DNA of 7,137 nucleotides from Pseudomonadota bacterium (GTDB taxonomy: Bacteria; Pseudomonadota; Alphaproteobacteria; Rhizobiales; Hyphomicrobiaceae). The stretch lies in assembly GCA_023412805.1 (NCBI GenBank), contig JAEZRM010000089.1, positions 1-7,137 of the forward strand, written 5' to 3'. Below, piece after piece: positions 1 through 6,595 of this stretch. A model generated the notes under the pieces. The model did not search any database, was not told where the DNA came from, and saw only the letters and a program-made list of their open reading frames with translations. Positions within the stretch are counted from its first letter, which is position 1, and every line of letters starts with the position of its first letter. Made by a program: the position numbers and the translations under genes.

Positions 1-74
1 GCCGCGAGCCGCAGCGCGCCACCGAGCCGCCGCCACGCGAGCCCGTGCCGCCACCGCCCGAGCGCAATCGCTAG
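1..74 (+). CDS. C-terminal end of an unidentified Pro/Arg-rich protein (5' partial)
   Basis: The frame starting at base 3 is open from the left edge to a TAG at 72-74 and encodes about 23 residues ending in PPPREPVPPPPERNR. A proline- and arginine-rich, charged end like this is typical of a disordered C-terminal tail, and the codons use G/C in the third position as the neighbours do. The start and all folded domains lie outside the window, so no function can be given. The other frames here are not more convincing, but the stretch is too short for a composition argument to be decisive. About 120 bases separate its stop from the preferred start of the next + strand gene. Confidence 0.5.
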   Translation, partial: REPQRATEPPPREPVPPPPERNR

Positions 75-103
75 GGCACCCGGGCGACCCGCCGACATCG
101 ATC

Positions 104-115
104 CGTGCGCGCACG
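104..115. repeat. Perfect 12-bp palindrome CGTGCGCGCACG
   Basis: CGTGCGCGCACG reads the same on both strands and lies 30 bases past the stop of the left-edge gene and about 80 bases before the preferred start of the coiled-coil gene. It could be a weak hairpin or a regulator site. In DNA this GC-rich, alternating CG/GC palindromes also arise by chance, and no T-run follows it. Confidence 0.3.
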
Positions 116-193
116 TGGCCGGGCAGCAATGGCGTCGGCAACGGGATTTGGCTAAGCTCAGTCGTCGCGTTGCCAAGTCGTGTCAGGATTGTC

Positions 194-1666
194 ATGCAAG
201 GTTTTGAGAATGCCAGCCGAAATCGGGATCGGTTGTGGCATTGTGGGGGGCTGCGCCAGCGCTGGCGGCGAGGGCCGTTGATCCGTGGCCTCGGTATGGT
301 GTTGCTCGCCTCCGCGGCTCTCCTGTCCGAGCGCGCCATCGCGCAAACGCCCGCAAATGACCGCCCCGTCGTGAGTAAGAGCTTCATCGAGCGACTAGCC
401 GAATGGTTCCTCGACACGAACCGCGCGCATCAGGATCTGCTCACGCGTCTCAGCCGGCAGGTTCAGAATGCGCCTCCGGGCTCGCAGGTCGCTGCGCCCG
501 CCCCCGCACCACCGCCACCGGCCCCCGAGGTCGAGAAGCACGCCGAACCCGCCCCTCAGATCGCGCGCCAGCCCGACGAGGCCACCCGCATCGAGGCACT
601 CAAGAAGGCGGAAGAGAAGCTCGCGGCCGAAGAAGCGCGCCGCGTAGCGGACGAGCAGCAGGCAGAGGCCGCGCGCCGCCAGGAGGAGGCAGCCCGCAAG
701 GCTGAAGCCGACGCCGTCGCCGAGCGCGAACGCTCCGAGGCCGCACGCCGTGCCGCGATCGCCGAGCGCGAGGCTTCGGAAAAGCGACGCCAGGAAGAAG
801 CAGCGCAGCTGTTCGAACAGGCACGGCGTGAGCGCGAGGCGCGCGACGCGGAAGAGGCTGCGCGCCTCAAGCTCGAAGCGGAGCAGAAGCAGCGGGACGC
901 CGAAGTGCGCCGGCAGGCCGAGGCCATGGCCAAGGACATGGCCGAGCGCGGTCTGCGCGAAGCAGAAATGCGCGCCGCAGAGGAGCGCGCGCGCCGAATT
1001 GCCGAGGAGGCCCGCGCTGCGGAGCGCCGCGAGATCGAAGAAGCGCGCAAGCTTGCCGAAGCAGCAGAGCGCGCGGCCGACGAGCGTGCACGCCTTGCCG
1101 AGCAGCAGCGCGCGCGCGAGGCGGCAGCCCGCGCCGTCGAGGAACGCAAGCGCGCCGCGGAACAGCAGGCGCGCGAGGCCGAAGCCCGTAAGCTCGCCGA
1201 GACGGCGGCGCGCGCTGCGGACGAACGTCGCCGTATGGAGGCGCAGCAGGCGCGCGAAGCCGAGGAGAAGAAGCTCGCGGAGGCACGCGCCGAGGCCGAG
1301 CGCGTGCAGCGTGCCGCCGAGAAACCGACCCCTCCCGCAGAGGCTCGCCTGGCCGAGGTTCGCCCGACTGAAACGAGCGGCGCTGGTCGGGCGGTTGCGG
1401 CAGTTTCCTCGCCCCCGCCGGCGGTCTCGTCGCGACGTGTGGCGCCCTCGCGCAAGACAACACAGCGCACGGCAGCGCTTCGCAAGCGGACACGCAAGCG
1501 CTCGGTGGCTTCCCGCTGCCACCCCTGCGCACCATCGAGGCAGGTGCGGAAGAAGACACGTCCCGCCGTGGCGAGCTATCGCCGCAAAGCTCGCCGATCG
1601 ACTGCCGGGCACCGCGATTTCGTCCTGTGCCGGCCGCCGGGCAAGCCGCGCCTTTCGCGGCGTTGA
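194..1666 (+). CDS. Predicted exported coiled-coil protein with a basic C-terminal tail
   Basis: I do not recognise a named family. From the ATG at 194 the product is 490 residues. AGGA at 185-188 lies 5 bases upstream. An in-frame TTG at 170 adds 8 residues but has no ribosome site. TTG 278 and ATG 296 would give shorter, more classical signal peptides. An arginine-rich N-region is followed by a hydrophobic stretch (MVLLASAALL, residues 35-44) ending AIAQ at 51, which looks like a Sec signal with a long N-region or a membrane anchor. Residues 60-92 hold a short helical segment (SFIERLAEWFLDTNRAHQDL). About 93-112 is Ala/Pro-rich. About 128-376 is almost unbroken Ala/Glu/Arg/Lys/Gln, a TolA-like long single helix or coiled coil. 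The last ~75 residues are strongly basic (RRK, RKRTRKR) with three cysteines, two of them in CHPC. Some Hyphomicrobiales proteins of this layout, as I recall, end in a LysM domain; none is visible here. A periplasmic or envelope role is inference. Confidence 0.8.
   Translation: MQGFENASRNRDRLWHCGGLRQRWRRGPLIRGLGMVLLASAALLSERAIAQTPANDRPVVSKSFIERLAEWFLDTNRAHQDLLTRLSRQVQNAPPGSQVAAPAPAPPPPAPEVEKHAEPAPQIARQPDEATRIEALKKAEEKLAAEEARRVADEQQAEAARRQEEAARKAEADAVAERERSEAARRAAIAEREASEKRRQEEAAQLFEQARREREARDAEEAARLKLEAEQKQRDAEVRRQAEAMAKDMAERGLREAEMRAAEERARRIAEEARAAERREIEEARKLAEAAERAADERARLAEQQRAREAAARAVEERKRAAEQQAREAEARKLAETAARAADERRRMEAQQAREAEEKKLAEARAEAERVQRAAEKPTPPAEARLAEVRPTETSGAGRAVAAVSSPPPAVSSRRVAPSRKTTQRTAALRKRTRKRSVASRCHPCAPSRQVRKKTRPAVASYRRKARRSTAGHRDFVLCRPPGKPRLSRR
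1040..1264 (+). repeat. Internal duplication within the coiled coil (two ~84-base copies, 141-base offset)
   Basis: Bases 1040-1123 and 1181-1264 encode closely similar segments: EARKLAEAAERAADERARL and EARKLAETAARAADERRRM, each followed by a QQ-AREA type sequence. The offset is 47 residues. Over the first 23 aligned residues 17 are identical, but synonymous codons differ often (cgcaagcttgcc versus cgtaagctcgcc). An old in-frame duplication, or selection for a repeating helical pattern, explains this better than a recent copy. It lengthens the helix without breaking the frame. Confidence 0.6.
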
Positions 1667-1677
1667 GGCGTCCTCAG
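1645..1677 (+). other. Two adjacent hairpins at the end of the coiled-coil gene
   Basis: GCCGCG (1645-1650) pairs with CGCGGC (1656-1661) across a 5-base loop. Right after it, TGAGG (1664-1668) pairs with CCTCA (1672-1676) across 3 bases, and this second stem begins with the TGA stop codon itself. They may help end transcription or protect the 3' end of the message. No T-run follows, so a classical intrinsic terminator is not supported. Confidence 0.35.
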
Positions 1678-1787
1678 TACTGATGCGTGCATAGTTCGGT
1701 CGCGCAGGCGCAATTTTCCGCGCGAGATGCTATGAGCAGGCGCGCCACCTACCCAGCGGAGAGAAGCCGCGAGGCCGGCAGCCATCC

Positions 1788-1792
1788 AGGAG
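1788..1792 (+). promoter_or_regulatory. Ribosome binding site of the ABC transporter gene
   Basis: AGGAG at 1788-1792 lies 7 bases before the ATG at 1800. This is near-ideal Shine-Dalgarno spacing and fixes the start of the transporter, whose N-terminal ~25 residues are otherwise low-complexity. Confidence 0.75.
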
Positions 1793-1799
1793 CCAGTTC

Positions 1800-3773
1800 A
1801 TGCAGCGCGAAGCGAGCGCGGGATCTGCGCCGCAGCCGAGACGGCAAGCAGGACAAGAGACGCCGCAACGCGGTTCTCTGAGAGCACTGCGTGGCATCTT
1901 TCCTTATGTCTGGCCGAGCGATCGGCCGGATCTCAAGCGCACGGTCATCATCTCGCTCGTTCTGATGCTGTTCGCCAAGCTGGTGACGGTCGCCATGCCG
2001 TTCACCTACAAGTGGGCGACGGACGCGCTCGTCGCGGCGACCGGCACGCAGCAGCCCGCCGGTGCATCCTGGAGCTGGCTCATTGGTGCGCCGATCGCGG
2101 CCACGCTGCTCTACGGCGCCGCGCGTATTGCCATTGTGATCTTCTCGCAGGCGCGCGAAGGGCTCTTCGCAAAGGTGGCGATGAATGCCGTGCGCCAGCT
2201 CGCGCTCACGACCTTCGAGCACATGCACGAGCTTTCCTTGCGCTTTCATCTCGAACGCAAGACCGGCGGCCTCACGCGCGTGCTCGAGCGCGGGCGTAAT
2301 GGTATCGAGAACATCACGCGCATGACGCTGATGACATTTGTGCCGACGATCGTAGAGTTCGCGCTCGTGCTCGGCGTTCTCGCCTTCGAGTTCGACTGGC
2401 GGTACGTCCTGGTCGTGACCGCCATGATCGGCCTCTACCTCTGGTTCACGATTTTCGCGACCGAGTGGCGTATTCGCATTCGCCGCACGATGAACGAGAG
2501 CGACAGCGACGCCAACACCAAAGCCATCGACAGCCTGCTCAACTACGAGACGGTCAAGTATTTCGGCGCCGAAGCCCGCGAGGCGGCGCGCTACGATGCT
2601 TCACTCGCGACCTACGAGCGCGCGAGCGTCAAGACCTACACATCGCTTGCGTGGCTCAATACGGGGCAGGCGGTGATCTTCACGCTGGCGCTGACATTCT
2701 GCATGGTGATGTCGGCGCGCGACGTCATCGCAGGCACCAACACGCTCGGCCAGTTCATCATGGTCAATGCGCTGATGATTCAGCTCTTCATTCCGCTGAA
2801 TTTCATGGGCATGGTGTATCGCGAGATCAAGCAGGGTATTACCGACATCGAGATCATGATGGATGTTCTCGAGCAGCCTGCCGAGGTCGCCGACAAGCCG
2901 GGTGCACGTGAGCTTGCCGTCAGTGGTGGTGCCGTGCGTTTCGAGAATGTGCGCTTTCACTACGAGCCCGAGCGGCAAATCTTGGATGGTCTGTCCTTCG
3001 AGGTGCCAGCGGGGAAGATGGTCGCGATCGTTGGTCCCTCGGGTGCCGGAAAATCCACGATCAGCCGCATTCTGCTGCGTTTCTACGATGTTGCCGGCGG
3101 ACGCGTGACGATCGACGGGCAGGATATCCGCGATGTGACGCAGGAAAGTTTGCGCGCGGCCATCGGCGTCGTGCCGCAGGATACGGTGCTCTTCAACGAC
3201 ACCATTCTCTACAACTTGAAATACGGCCGTCCCGGCGCGACCGAGGAAGAAGTCGCGACCGCGGCGCGTCTCGCGCAGATCGATGCCTTCATCAAGACGC
3301 TGCCGGAGGGCTACGGCACCATGGTCGGCGAGCGGGGGCTCAAGCTTTCAGGCGGCGAGAAGCAGCGCGTCGCCATCGCGCGCACGATCCTCAAGGCGCC
3401 GCCCATCCTCATGCTCGACGAAGCGACGAGTGCGCTCGACAGTCATACCGAGAAGGAAATCCAGGACGCGCTCGACAAGGTCGCGAAGGATCGCACGACG
3501 CTCGTCATCGCCCACCGCCTCTCGACCATCGTGCACGCCGACAACATCATCGTGCTCGACAAGGGTCGGCTCATCGAACAGGGCACGCACGGCGAGCTGA
3601 TGGCGCGCGATGGTCTCTATGCATCGCTGTGGAACCGCCAGCGCCAGGCCGAGAAGGCGCGCGAGGATCTCGCGGCGGCGCTGGCCCAGGAAGGCGAGCG
3701 CATCACGGGCGGGCATCTTCAGCCGGAAGTCATTACGCCGGAGGCGAAGCCGCCCGGTGATCCGGCAGTGTGA
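1800..3773 (+). CDS. atm1: Atm1-family ABC transporter (fused permease/ATPase half-transporter)
   Basis: A 657-residue half-transporter that would act as an inner-membrane homodimer using ATP to export glutathione-linked compounds (GSSG, persulfide or metal conjugates). In mitochondria this family supports cytosolic Fe-S assembly; in bacteria it is linked to metal and thiol stress. Membrane helices are visible at roughly 48-69, 92-116, 178-197, 200-220, 285-305 and 317-340. The ATPase domain (about 378-613) has Walker A GPSGAGKST (412-420), Q-loop Gln460, signature LSGGE (516-520), Walker B ILMLDE (536-541), SALD (544-547) and switch His572. The stretch around MNESDSDANTKAIDSLL and YETVKYFGAE (231-258) is diagnostic of Atm1. 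Compared with the Novosphingobium Atm1 glutathione site as I recall it, with a constant offset of 18, Tyr213, Arg224, Arg228, Asn287, Gln290, Gly337, Met338 and Arg341 all match. It starts 133 bases after the coiled-coil gene, so co-transcription is possible but unproven. Family call firm; exact substrate inferred. Confidence 0.95.
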   Translation: MQREASAGSAPQPRRQAGQETPQRGSLRALRGIFPYVWPSDRPDLKRTVIISLVLMLFAKLVTVAMPFTYKWATDALVAATGTQQPAGASWSWLIGAPIAATLLYGAARIAIVIFSQAREGLFAKVAMNAVRQLALTTFEHMHELSLRFHLERKTGGLTRVLERGRNGIENITRMTLMTFVPTIVEFALVLGVLAFEFDWRYVLVVTAMIGLYLWFTIFATEWRIRIRRTMNESDSDANTKAIDSLLNYETVKYFGAEAREAARYDASLATYERASVKTYTSLAWLNTGQAVIFTLALTFCMVMSARDVIAGTNTLGQFIMVNALMIQLFIPLNFMGMVYREIKQGITDIEIMMDVLEQPAEVADKPGARELAVSGGAVRFENVRFHYEPERQILDGLSFEVPAGKMVAIVGPSGAGKSTISRILLRFYDVAGGRVTIDGQDIRDVTQESLRAAIGVVPQDTVLFNDTILYNLKYGRPGATEEEVATAARLAQIDAFIKTLPEGYGTMVGERGLKLSGGEKQRVAIARTILKAPPILMLDEATSALDSHTEKEIQDALDKVAKDRTTLVIAHRLSTIVHADNIIVLDKGRLIEQGTHGELMARDGLYASLWNRQRQAEKAREDLAAALAQEGERITGGHLQPEVITPEAKPPGDPAV

Positions 3774-3787
3774 CACGACCGGATCAC
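3757..3787. terminator. Candidate bidirectional terminator hairpin between convergent genes
   Basis: GTGATCCGG (3757-3765) and CCGGATCAC (3779-3787) form a perfect 9-bp stem. The 13-base loop contains the TGA of the transporter (3771-3773) and can itself pair GTG (3768-3770) with CAC (3774-3776). Two further C-G pairs are possible beyond one mismatch. It lies between the convergent transporter and SDR genes, where a two-way terminator is expected. No T-run follows on either strand, so the assignment rests on symmetry and position. Confidence 0.5.
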
Positions 3788-3806
3788 GGGCGCGGTTGCA
3801 GCGCGC

Positions 3807-4592
3807 TCAGCGCGGCGCGAGACGGATGGCGCCGTCGAGGCGAATGCACTCGCCGTTGAGCATCACATTCTCACAGATATGCGTCGCGAGCGCCGCGTAC
3901 TCCGTCGCGCTGCCAAGGCGCGAGGGGAAGGGAACGGACGCGGCGAGGGCGTTGCGTGCATCCTCCGGCAGACCATCGAACATCGGCGTGTGAAAGAGCC
4001 CCGGGAGGATACCGCAGACGCGGATGCCGCTCTGTGCGAGGTCACGCGCGACGGGCAGCACCATGGACTTCACGCCGCCCTTCGATGCCGCATAAGCCAC
4101 CTGCCCGATCTGGCCATCTTCGGCTGCGACCGAGGACGTATTGATCATGACGCCGCGCTCGCCGTCAGGACCTACGGGATCGAGTGTCAGCATCCCGGCC
4201 GAGCTCCGCGACATCATGAGAAATGTGCCGATCAGGTTGATCGAGATCACGCGTGCGAAGCTTGCGAGATCATGCGGGACGGGCGGCGCGCCCTCCTTGC
4301 CCTTGCGTGCCGTGCGCTGGCCGATGGCAATGCCGGCGCAATTGACGAGAATGCGCTCCTGTCCGTGGGCTTTGCGAACGGCGGCGAGCGCCGCATCTAC
4401 ATCCGCCTCGCTGGTGACGTCACACTTGGCGAAAGTACCGCCGAGTTCCTTGGCGAGCGCTGTGCCGGCGGATTCGTTCACGTCGAGAATGCCGACTTTT
4501 ACGCCCTTGCCCGCGAGCGCGCGCGCCGTTGCGGCGCCAAGACCGGATGCGCCGCCGGTGATCACGGCGGCAATGTCTTTTCCAAGCTGCAT
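3807..4592 (-). CDS. SDR-family 3-hydroxyacyl-CoA dehydrogenase (HSD10/type-2-like)
   Basis: A classical short-chain dehydrogenase of 261 residues, the same length as human HSD10 (HSD17B10). It would oxidise a 3-hydroxyacyl-CoA, such as a 2-methyl-3-hydroxybutyryl-CoA type substrate, to the 3-ketoacyl-CoA with NAD in the cytoplasm. Visible motifs are the cofactor loop TGGASGLG (12-19), Asp37 ending strand 2 (favouring NAD over NADP), NCAG (84-87), Asn119, and the catalytic Ser154, Tyr167 and Lys171 (YAASK). PG at 197-198 and the C-terminal NGECIRLDGAIRLAPR fit HSD10-like enzymes. An in-frame ATG at 4610 would add six residues, but that stretch contains the ribosome site for the ATG at 4592, so the later start is chosen. 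It follows the acyl-CoA synthetase on the same strand by 88 bases, consistent with one catabolic transcript. The SDR fold is certain; the acyl-CoA substrate is inferred from similarity and the neighbour. Confidence 0.9.
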   Translation of the reverse strand: MQLGKDIAAVITGGASGLGAATARALAGKGVKVGILDVNESAGTALAKELGGTFAKCDVTSEADVDAALAAVRKAHGQERILVNCAGIAIGQRTARKGKEGAPPVPHDLASFARVISINLIGTFLMMSRSSAGMLTLDPVGPDGERGVMINTSSVAAEDGQIGQVAYAASKGGVKSMVLPVARDLAQSGIRVCGILPGLFHTPMFDGLPEDARNALAASVPFPSRLGSATEYAALATHICENVMLNGECIRLDGAIRLAPR

Positions 4593-4600
4593 AGTGGATG

Positions 4601-4605
4601 CTCCT
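4601..4605 (-). promoter_or_regulatory. Ribosome binding site deciding the SDR start
   Basis: On the - strand AGGAG (within GGAAGGAG, 4608 to 4601) is followed by 8 bases and then the ATG at 4592. The competing in-frame ATG at 4610 lies immediately upstream of this site and has no comparable site of its own. The encoded protein should therefore begin MQLGKD rather than MEGAST. Confidence 0.75.
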
Positions 4606-4619
4606 TCCATGTCCGAATG

Positions 4620-4642
4620 CCGGGCCCGTGATCGAAGCCCGG
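4620..4642. repeat. Hairpin-forming inverted repeat in the ligase-SDR gap
   Basis: CCGGGC (4620-4625) and GCCCGG (4637-4642) form a 6-bp stem with an 11-base loop, about 12 bases upstream of the SDR ribosome site as transcribed. It could modulate translation or stability of the downstream cistron. No T-run follows, and it is short enough to be chance at this GC content. Confidence 0.3.
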
Positions 4643-4680
4643 TGCGATACTCAATTCTCAGGCCGGCAGGTCAGCGGCGC

Positions 4681-6309
4681 TCAGATCTCCTTCGCCGTTT
4701 CGCGCAGCCGGAATTTCTGGATCTTGCCCGTCGAGGTCTTCGGCACTTCCGCAAAGACCACGTGGCGCGGGCATTTGTAGTGCGCGAGATGCTCGCGGCA
4801 CCAGGCAATGACGTCAGAGGCGAGCAACTCGGCGCCGGGCTTCAGCTCGATGAAAGCGCACGGCGTTTCGCCCCACCGCTCATCGGGTTTGGCAACGACG
4901 GCGCAGGCGGCGATCGAGGGATGCTTGTAGAGCACGTCCTCGACCTCGATCGATGAAATGTTCTCGCCGCCCGAAATGATGATGTCCTTCGAGCGATCCT
5001 TGAGCTGGATGTAGCCGTCCGGATGCAGCACGCCGAGATCGCCCGAGTGGAACCAGCCGCCGGCAAAGGCTTCGTCGGTCGCCTGCGGGTTCTTGAGATA
5101 GCCCTTCATGACGATGTTGCCGCGGAACATGACCTCGCCGAGTGTCTCGCCGTCGCTCGGCACGATCTCCATGGTCTCGGGGTTCATCACCGTGAGCCCG
5201 TCGAGCGCGGCATAGCGCACGCCCTGGCGCGCCTTCTTCTGGGCGCGCGCCGAGGGATCGAGCACGTCCCATTCGCTCTTCCATTCGTTGACGGAGGCGG
5301 GGCCGTACGTCTCGGTCAGGCCATAGACATGCGTGACATCGAAGCCCGCCTGCTCCATGCGCGAGAGTACGGCTTCGGGCGGCGGCGCGGCGGCCGTGAT
5401 GAACTGCACGCGATGCGGCAGCGGCCGCACTTCGTTCGCCGTTGCGTTGAGAAGTGAGGACATGACGATCGGCGCGCCGCAGAGGTGCGTGACCTTGTGC
5501 TCGGCCATGGCCTCGAAAATGGCGCCGGCGCGCACCCAGCGGAGGCAGACGTGTGTGCCGGATGCGGCGGTGACCGTCCACGGAAAGCACCAGCCATTGC
5601 AGTGGAACATCGGCAGCGTCCAGAGATAGACGGAATGCCGGCTCATCTGCGCCGAGACGATATTGGCGTAGCACATGAGGTGCGCGCCACGATGATGGTA
5701 GACGACGCCCTTGGGATTGCCGGTCGTGCCGGACGTGTAGTTGAGCGAGATCGCGTCCCACTCGTCGTCCGGCGTGCGCCACTTGTATCCGGCGAAACCG
5801 CGCTTGATGAAATCTTCGTACTCGACGGGGCTCAGCCGCTCGCCGACCTGTGGGAACTCGGGATCGTCATACTCGACGAGGCGCGGCTTCACGCGGCACT
5901 TCTCGATCGCCTCCTTGATGGTCGCGGAGAACTCGCGATCGTAGATCAGGACTTTCGACTCGGCATGGTCGAGCTGGAAGGCGACGATCGCGGCGTCGAG
6001 GCGCGTGTTGATGGAATGCAGGACGGCGCCGGTCATGGGCACGCCAAAGTGTGCCTCCAGCATCGGCGGCGTATTCGGCAGCATGACCGATACGGTGTCG
6101 CCCGGGCCGATCCCGAGCCAGGCAAGCGCGGAGGCAAGGCGGCGGGCGCGCTCGTAGAGCTGGGCATAGGTAAAGCGCTGCCGCCCATGGATGACGGCGA
6201 CGTGCTCGGGATGAACCGCCGCGGAGCGCTCGAGGAAGGTGAGCGGCGTCAGGGGTTGATGGTTCGCCGGAGTCTTGCCGAGATGGACGTCGTATGGATT
6301 TTGGGACAT
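4681..6309 (-). CDS. AMP-forming acyl-CoA synthetase (DmdB/PRK08162-like)
   Basis: A 542-residue member of the adenylate-forming (ANL) superfamily. It joins a carboxylic acid to CoA in two steps through an acyl-AMP, with ATP consumed to AMP and pyrophosphate, in the cytoplasm. Motifs in order are the phosphate loop YTSGTTGNPKG (191-201), FHCNGW (235-240) lining the likely acyl pocket, YGLTETYGP (329-337), HSGDLG with Asp424 (421-426), the hinge region KDRSKDIIISGGENISS (437-453), and the C-terminal catalytic Lys529 in PKTSTGKIQK. The N-terminal NHQPLTPLTFLERSA and NTRLD (101-105) resemble the group containing 3-methylmercaptopropionate-CoA ligase (DmdB) and many medium- or short-chain acid ligases. 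The substrate cannot be read from sequence. The ATG at 6309 keeps the conserved N-terminus; its ribosome site is weak. It is the first gene of a probable two-gene unit with the SDR. Confidence is high for the enzyme class and low for the substrate. Confidence 0.93.
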   Translation of the reverse strand: MSQNPYDVHLGKTPANHQPLTPLTFLERSAAVHPEHVAVIHGRQRFTYAQLYERARRLASALAWLGIGPGDTVSVMLPNTPPMLEAHFGVPMTGAVLHSINTRLDAAIVAFQLDHAESKVLIYDREFSATIKEAIEKCRVKPRLVEYDDPEFPQVGERLSPVEYEDFIKRGFAGYKWRTPDDEWDAISLNYTSGTTGNPKGVVYHHRGAHLMCYANIVSAQMSRHSVYLWTLPMFHCNGWCFPWTVTAASGTHVCLRWVRAGAIFEAMAEHKVTHLCGAPIVMSSLLNATANEVRPLPHRVQFITAAAPPPEAVLSRMEQAGFDVTHVYGLTETYGPASVNEWKSEWDVLDPSARAQKKARQGVRYAALDGLTVMNPETMEIVPSDGETLGEVMFRGNIVMKGYLKNPQATDEAFAGGWFHSGDLGVLHPDGYIQLKDRSKDIIISGGENISSIEVEDVLYKHPSIAACAVVAKPDERWGETPCAFIELKPGAELLASDVIAWCREHLAHYKCPRHVVFAEVPKTSTGKIQKFRLRETAKEI

Positions 6310-6376
6310 GAGGTTCGATCATGCTGCGGAAATGGCGCTGCGGTAGCCTTGCCGGAAGCTATCCGAGCCCCAGGAT

Positions 6377-6449
6377 CGGAGCAACGTTCCGCTCAGGCCA
6401 GCATCGATCGTTCACATGCAACGGCAGGATCGTGCAATGCGTTGCTCCG
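6377..6449. repeat. 10-bp perfect inverted repeat upstream of the ligase gene
   Basis: CGGAGCAACG (6377-6386) and CGTTGCTCCG (6440-6449) are exact reverse complements 53 bases apart. A third copy of the core, GCAACG, lies at 6418-6423, and CAGGATCG occurs at both 6371-6378 and 6425-6432. The arm nearest the ligase overlaps a weak possible -35 box on the - strand (TTGCTC, 6384 to 6379) placed 17 bases from a TAGCTT. This arrangement suits a regulator that binds two sites, but no regulator gene is in the window and the promoter match is poor. Confidence 0.4.
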
Positions 6450-6566
6450 TACAACGCGTCAGGCGCAGCCGTCTCACATCTAGGTGAAAGCTGCAAAAGC
6501 GAATCACCCAACGGAGGCAAATCTGCCAAAGATATGGCGCAATCGATTGGAACATAAGGGTTTGGC

Positions 6567-6595
6567 TTGCGATGCTGTGCCGAAGCAGTCATGCT
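6567..6595 (+). promoter_or_regulatory. Weak candidate sigma-70-type promoter for the rightward Ala/Pro-rich gene
   Basis: TTGCGA (6567-6572) and CATGCT (6590-6595) are separated by 17 bases and would start transcription near 6602, about 80 bases before the ATG. The match is 4 of 6 at -35 and only 3 of 6 at -10. It is reported because spacing and place are right and because its -10 box overlaps the palindrome at 6591-6606. Confidence 0.25.

Noticed and set aside
395..1612. A long open frame on the - strand (about 405 codons) opposite the coiled-coil gene, plus other long open frames in the same stretch
   Set aside because: Repeats of GCG, GAG, CGC and GCC codons leave few chances for stops in any frame. 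The antisense product is an Ala/Arg/Leu/Cys-rich composition artefact with no domain, and the + frame alone has a ribosome site, export signal and heptad-like pattern.
1667..1799. Possible promoter for the transporter gene in the 133-base gap
   Set aside because: TATGAG-like and CATAGT-like hexamers are present, but none has a fair -35 box at 16-18 bases, so I cannot support a promoter call here.
3879..4956. Two + strand open frames of about 250-270 codons opposite the SDR and the end of the ligase
   Set aside because: They are shadows of the two well-supported - strand genes; the products show no recognisable family and no ribosome site.
5485..6483. A 332-codon + strand open frame opposite the acyl-CoA synthetase
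   Set aside because: It lies antisense to an enzyme with all its family motifs, shows no motif of its own, and is explained by third-position G/C bias.
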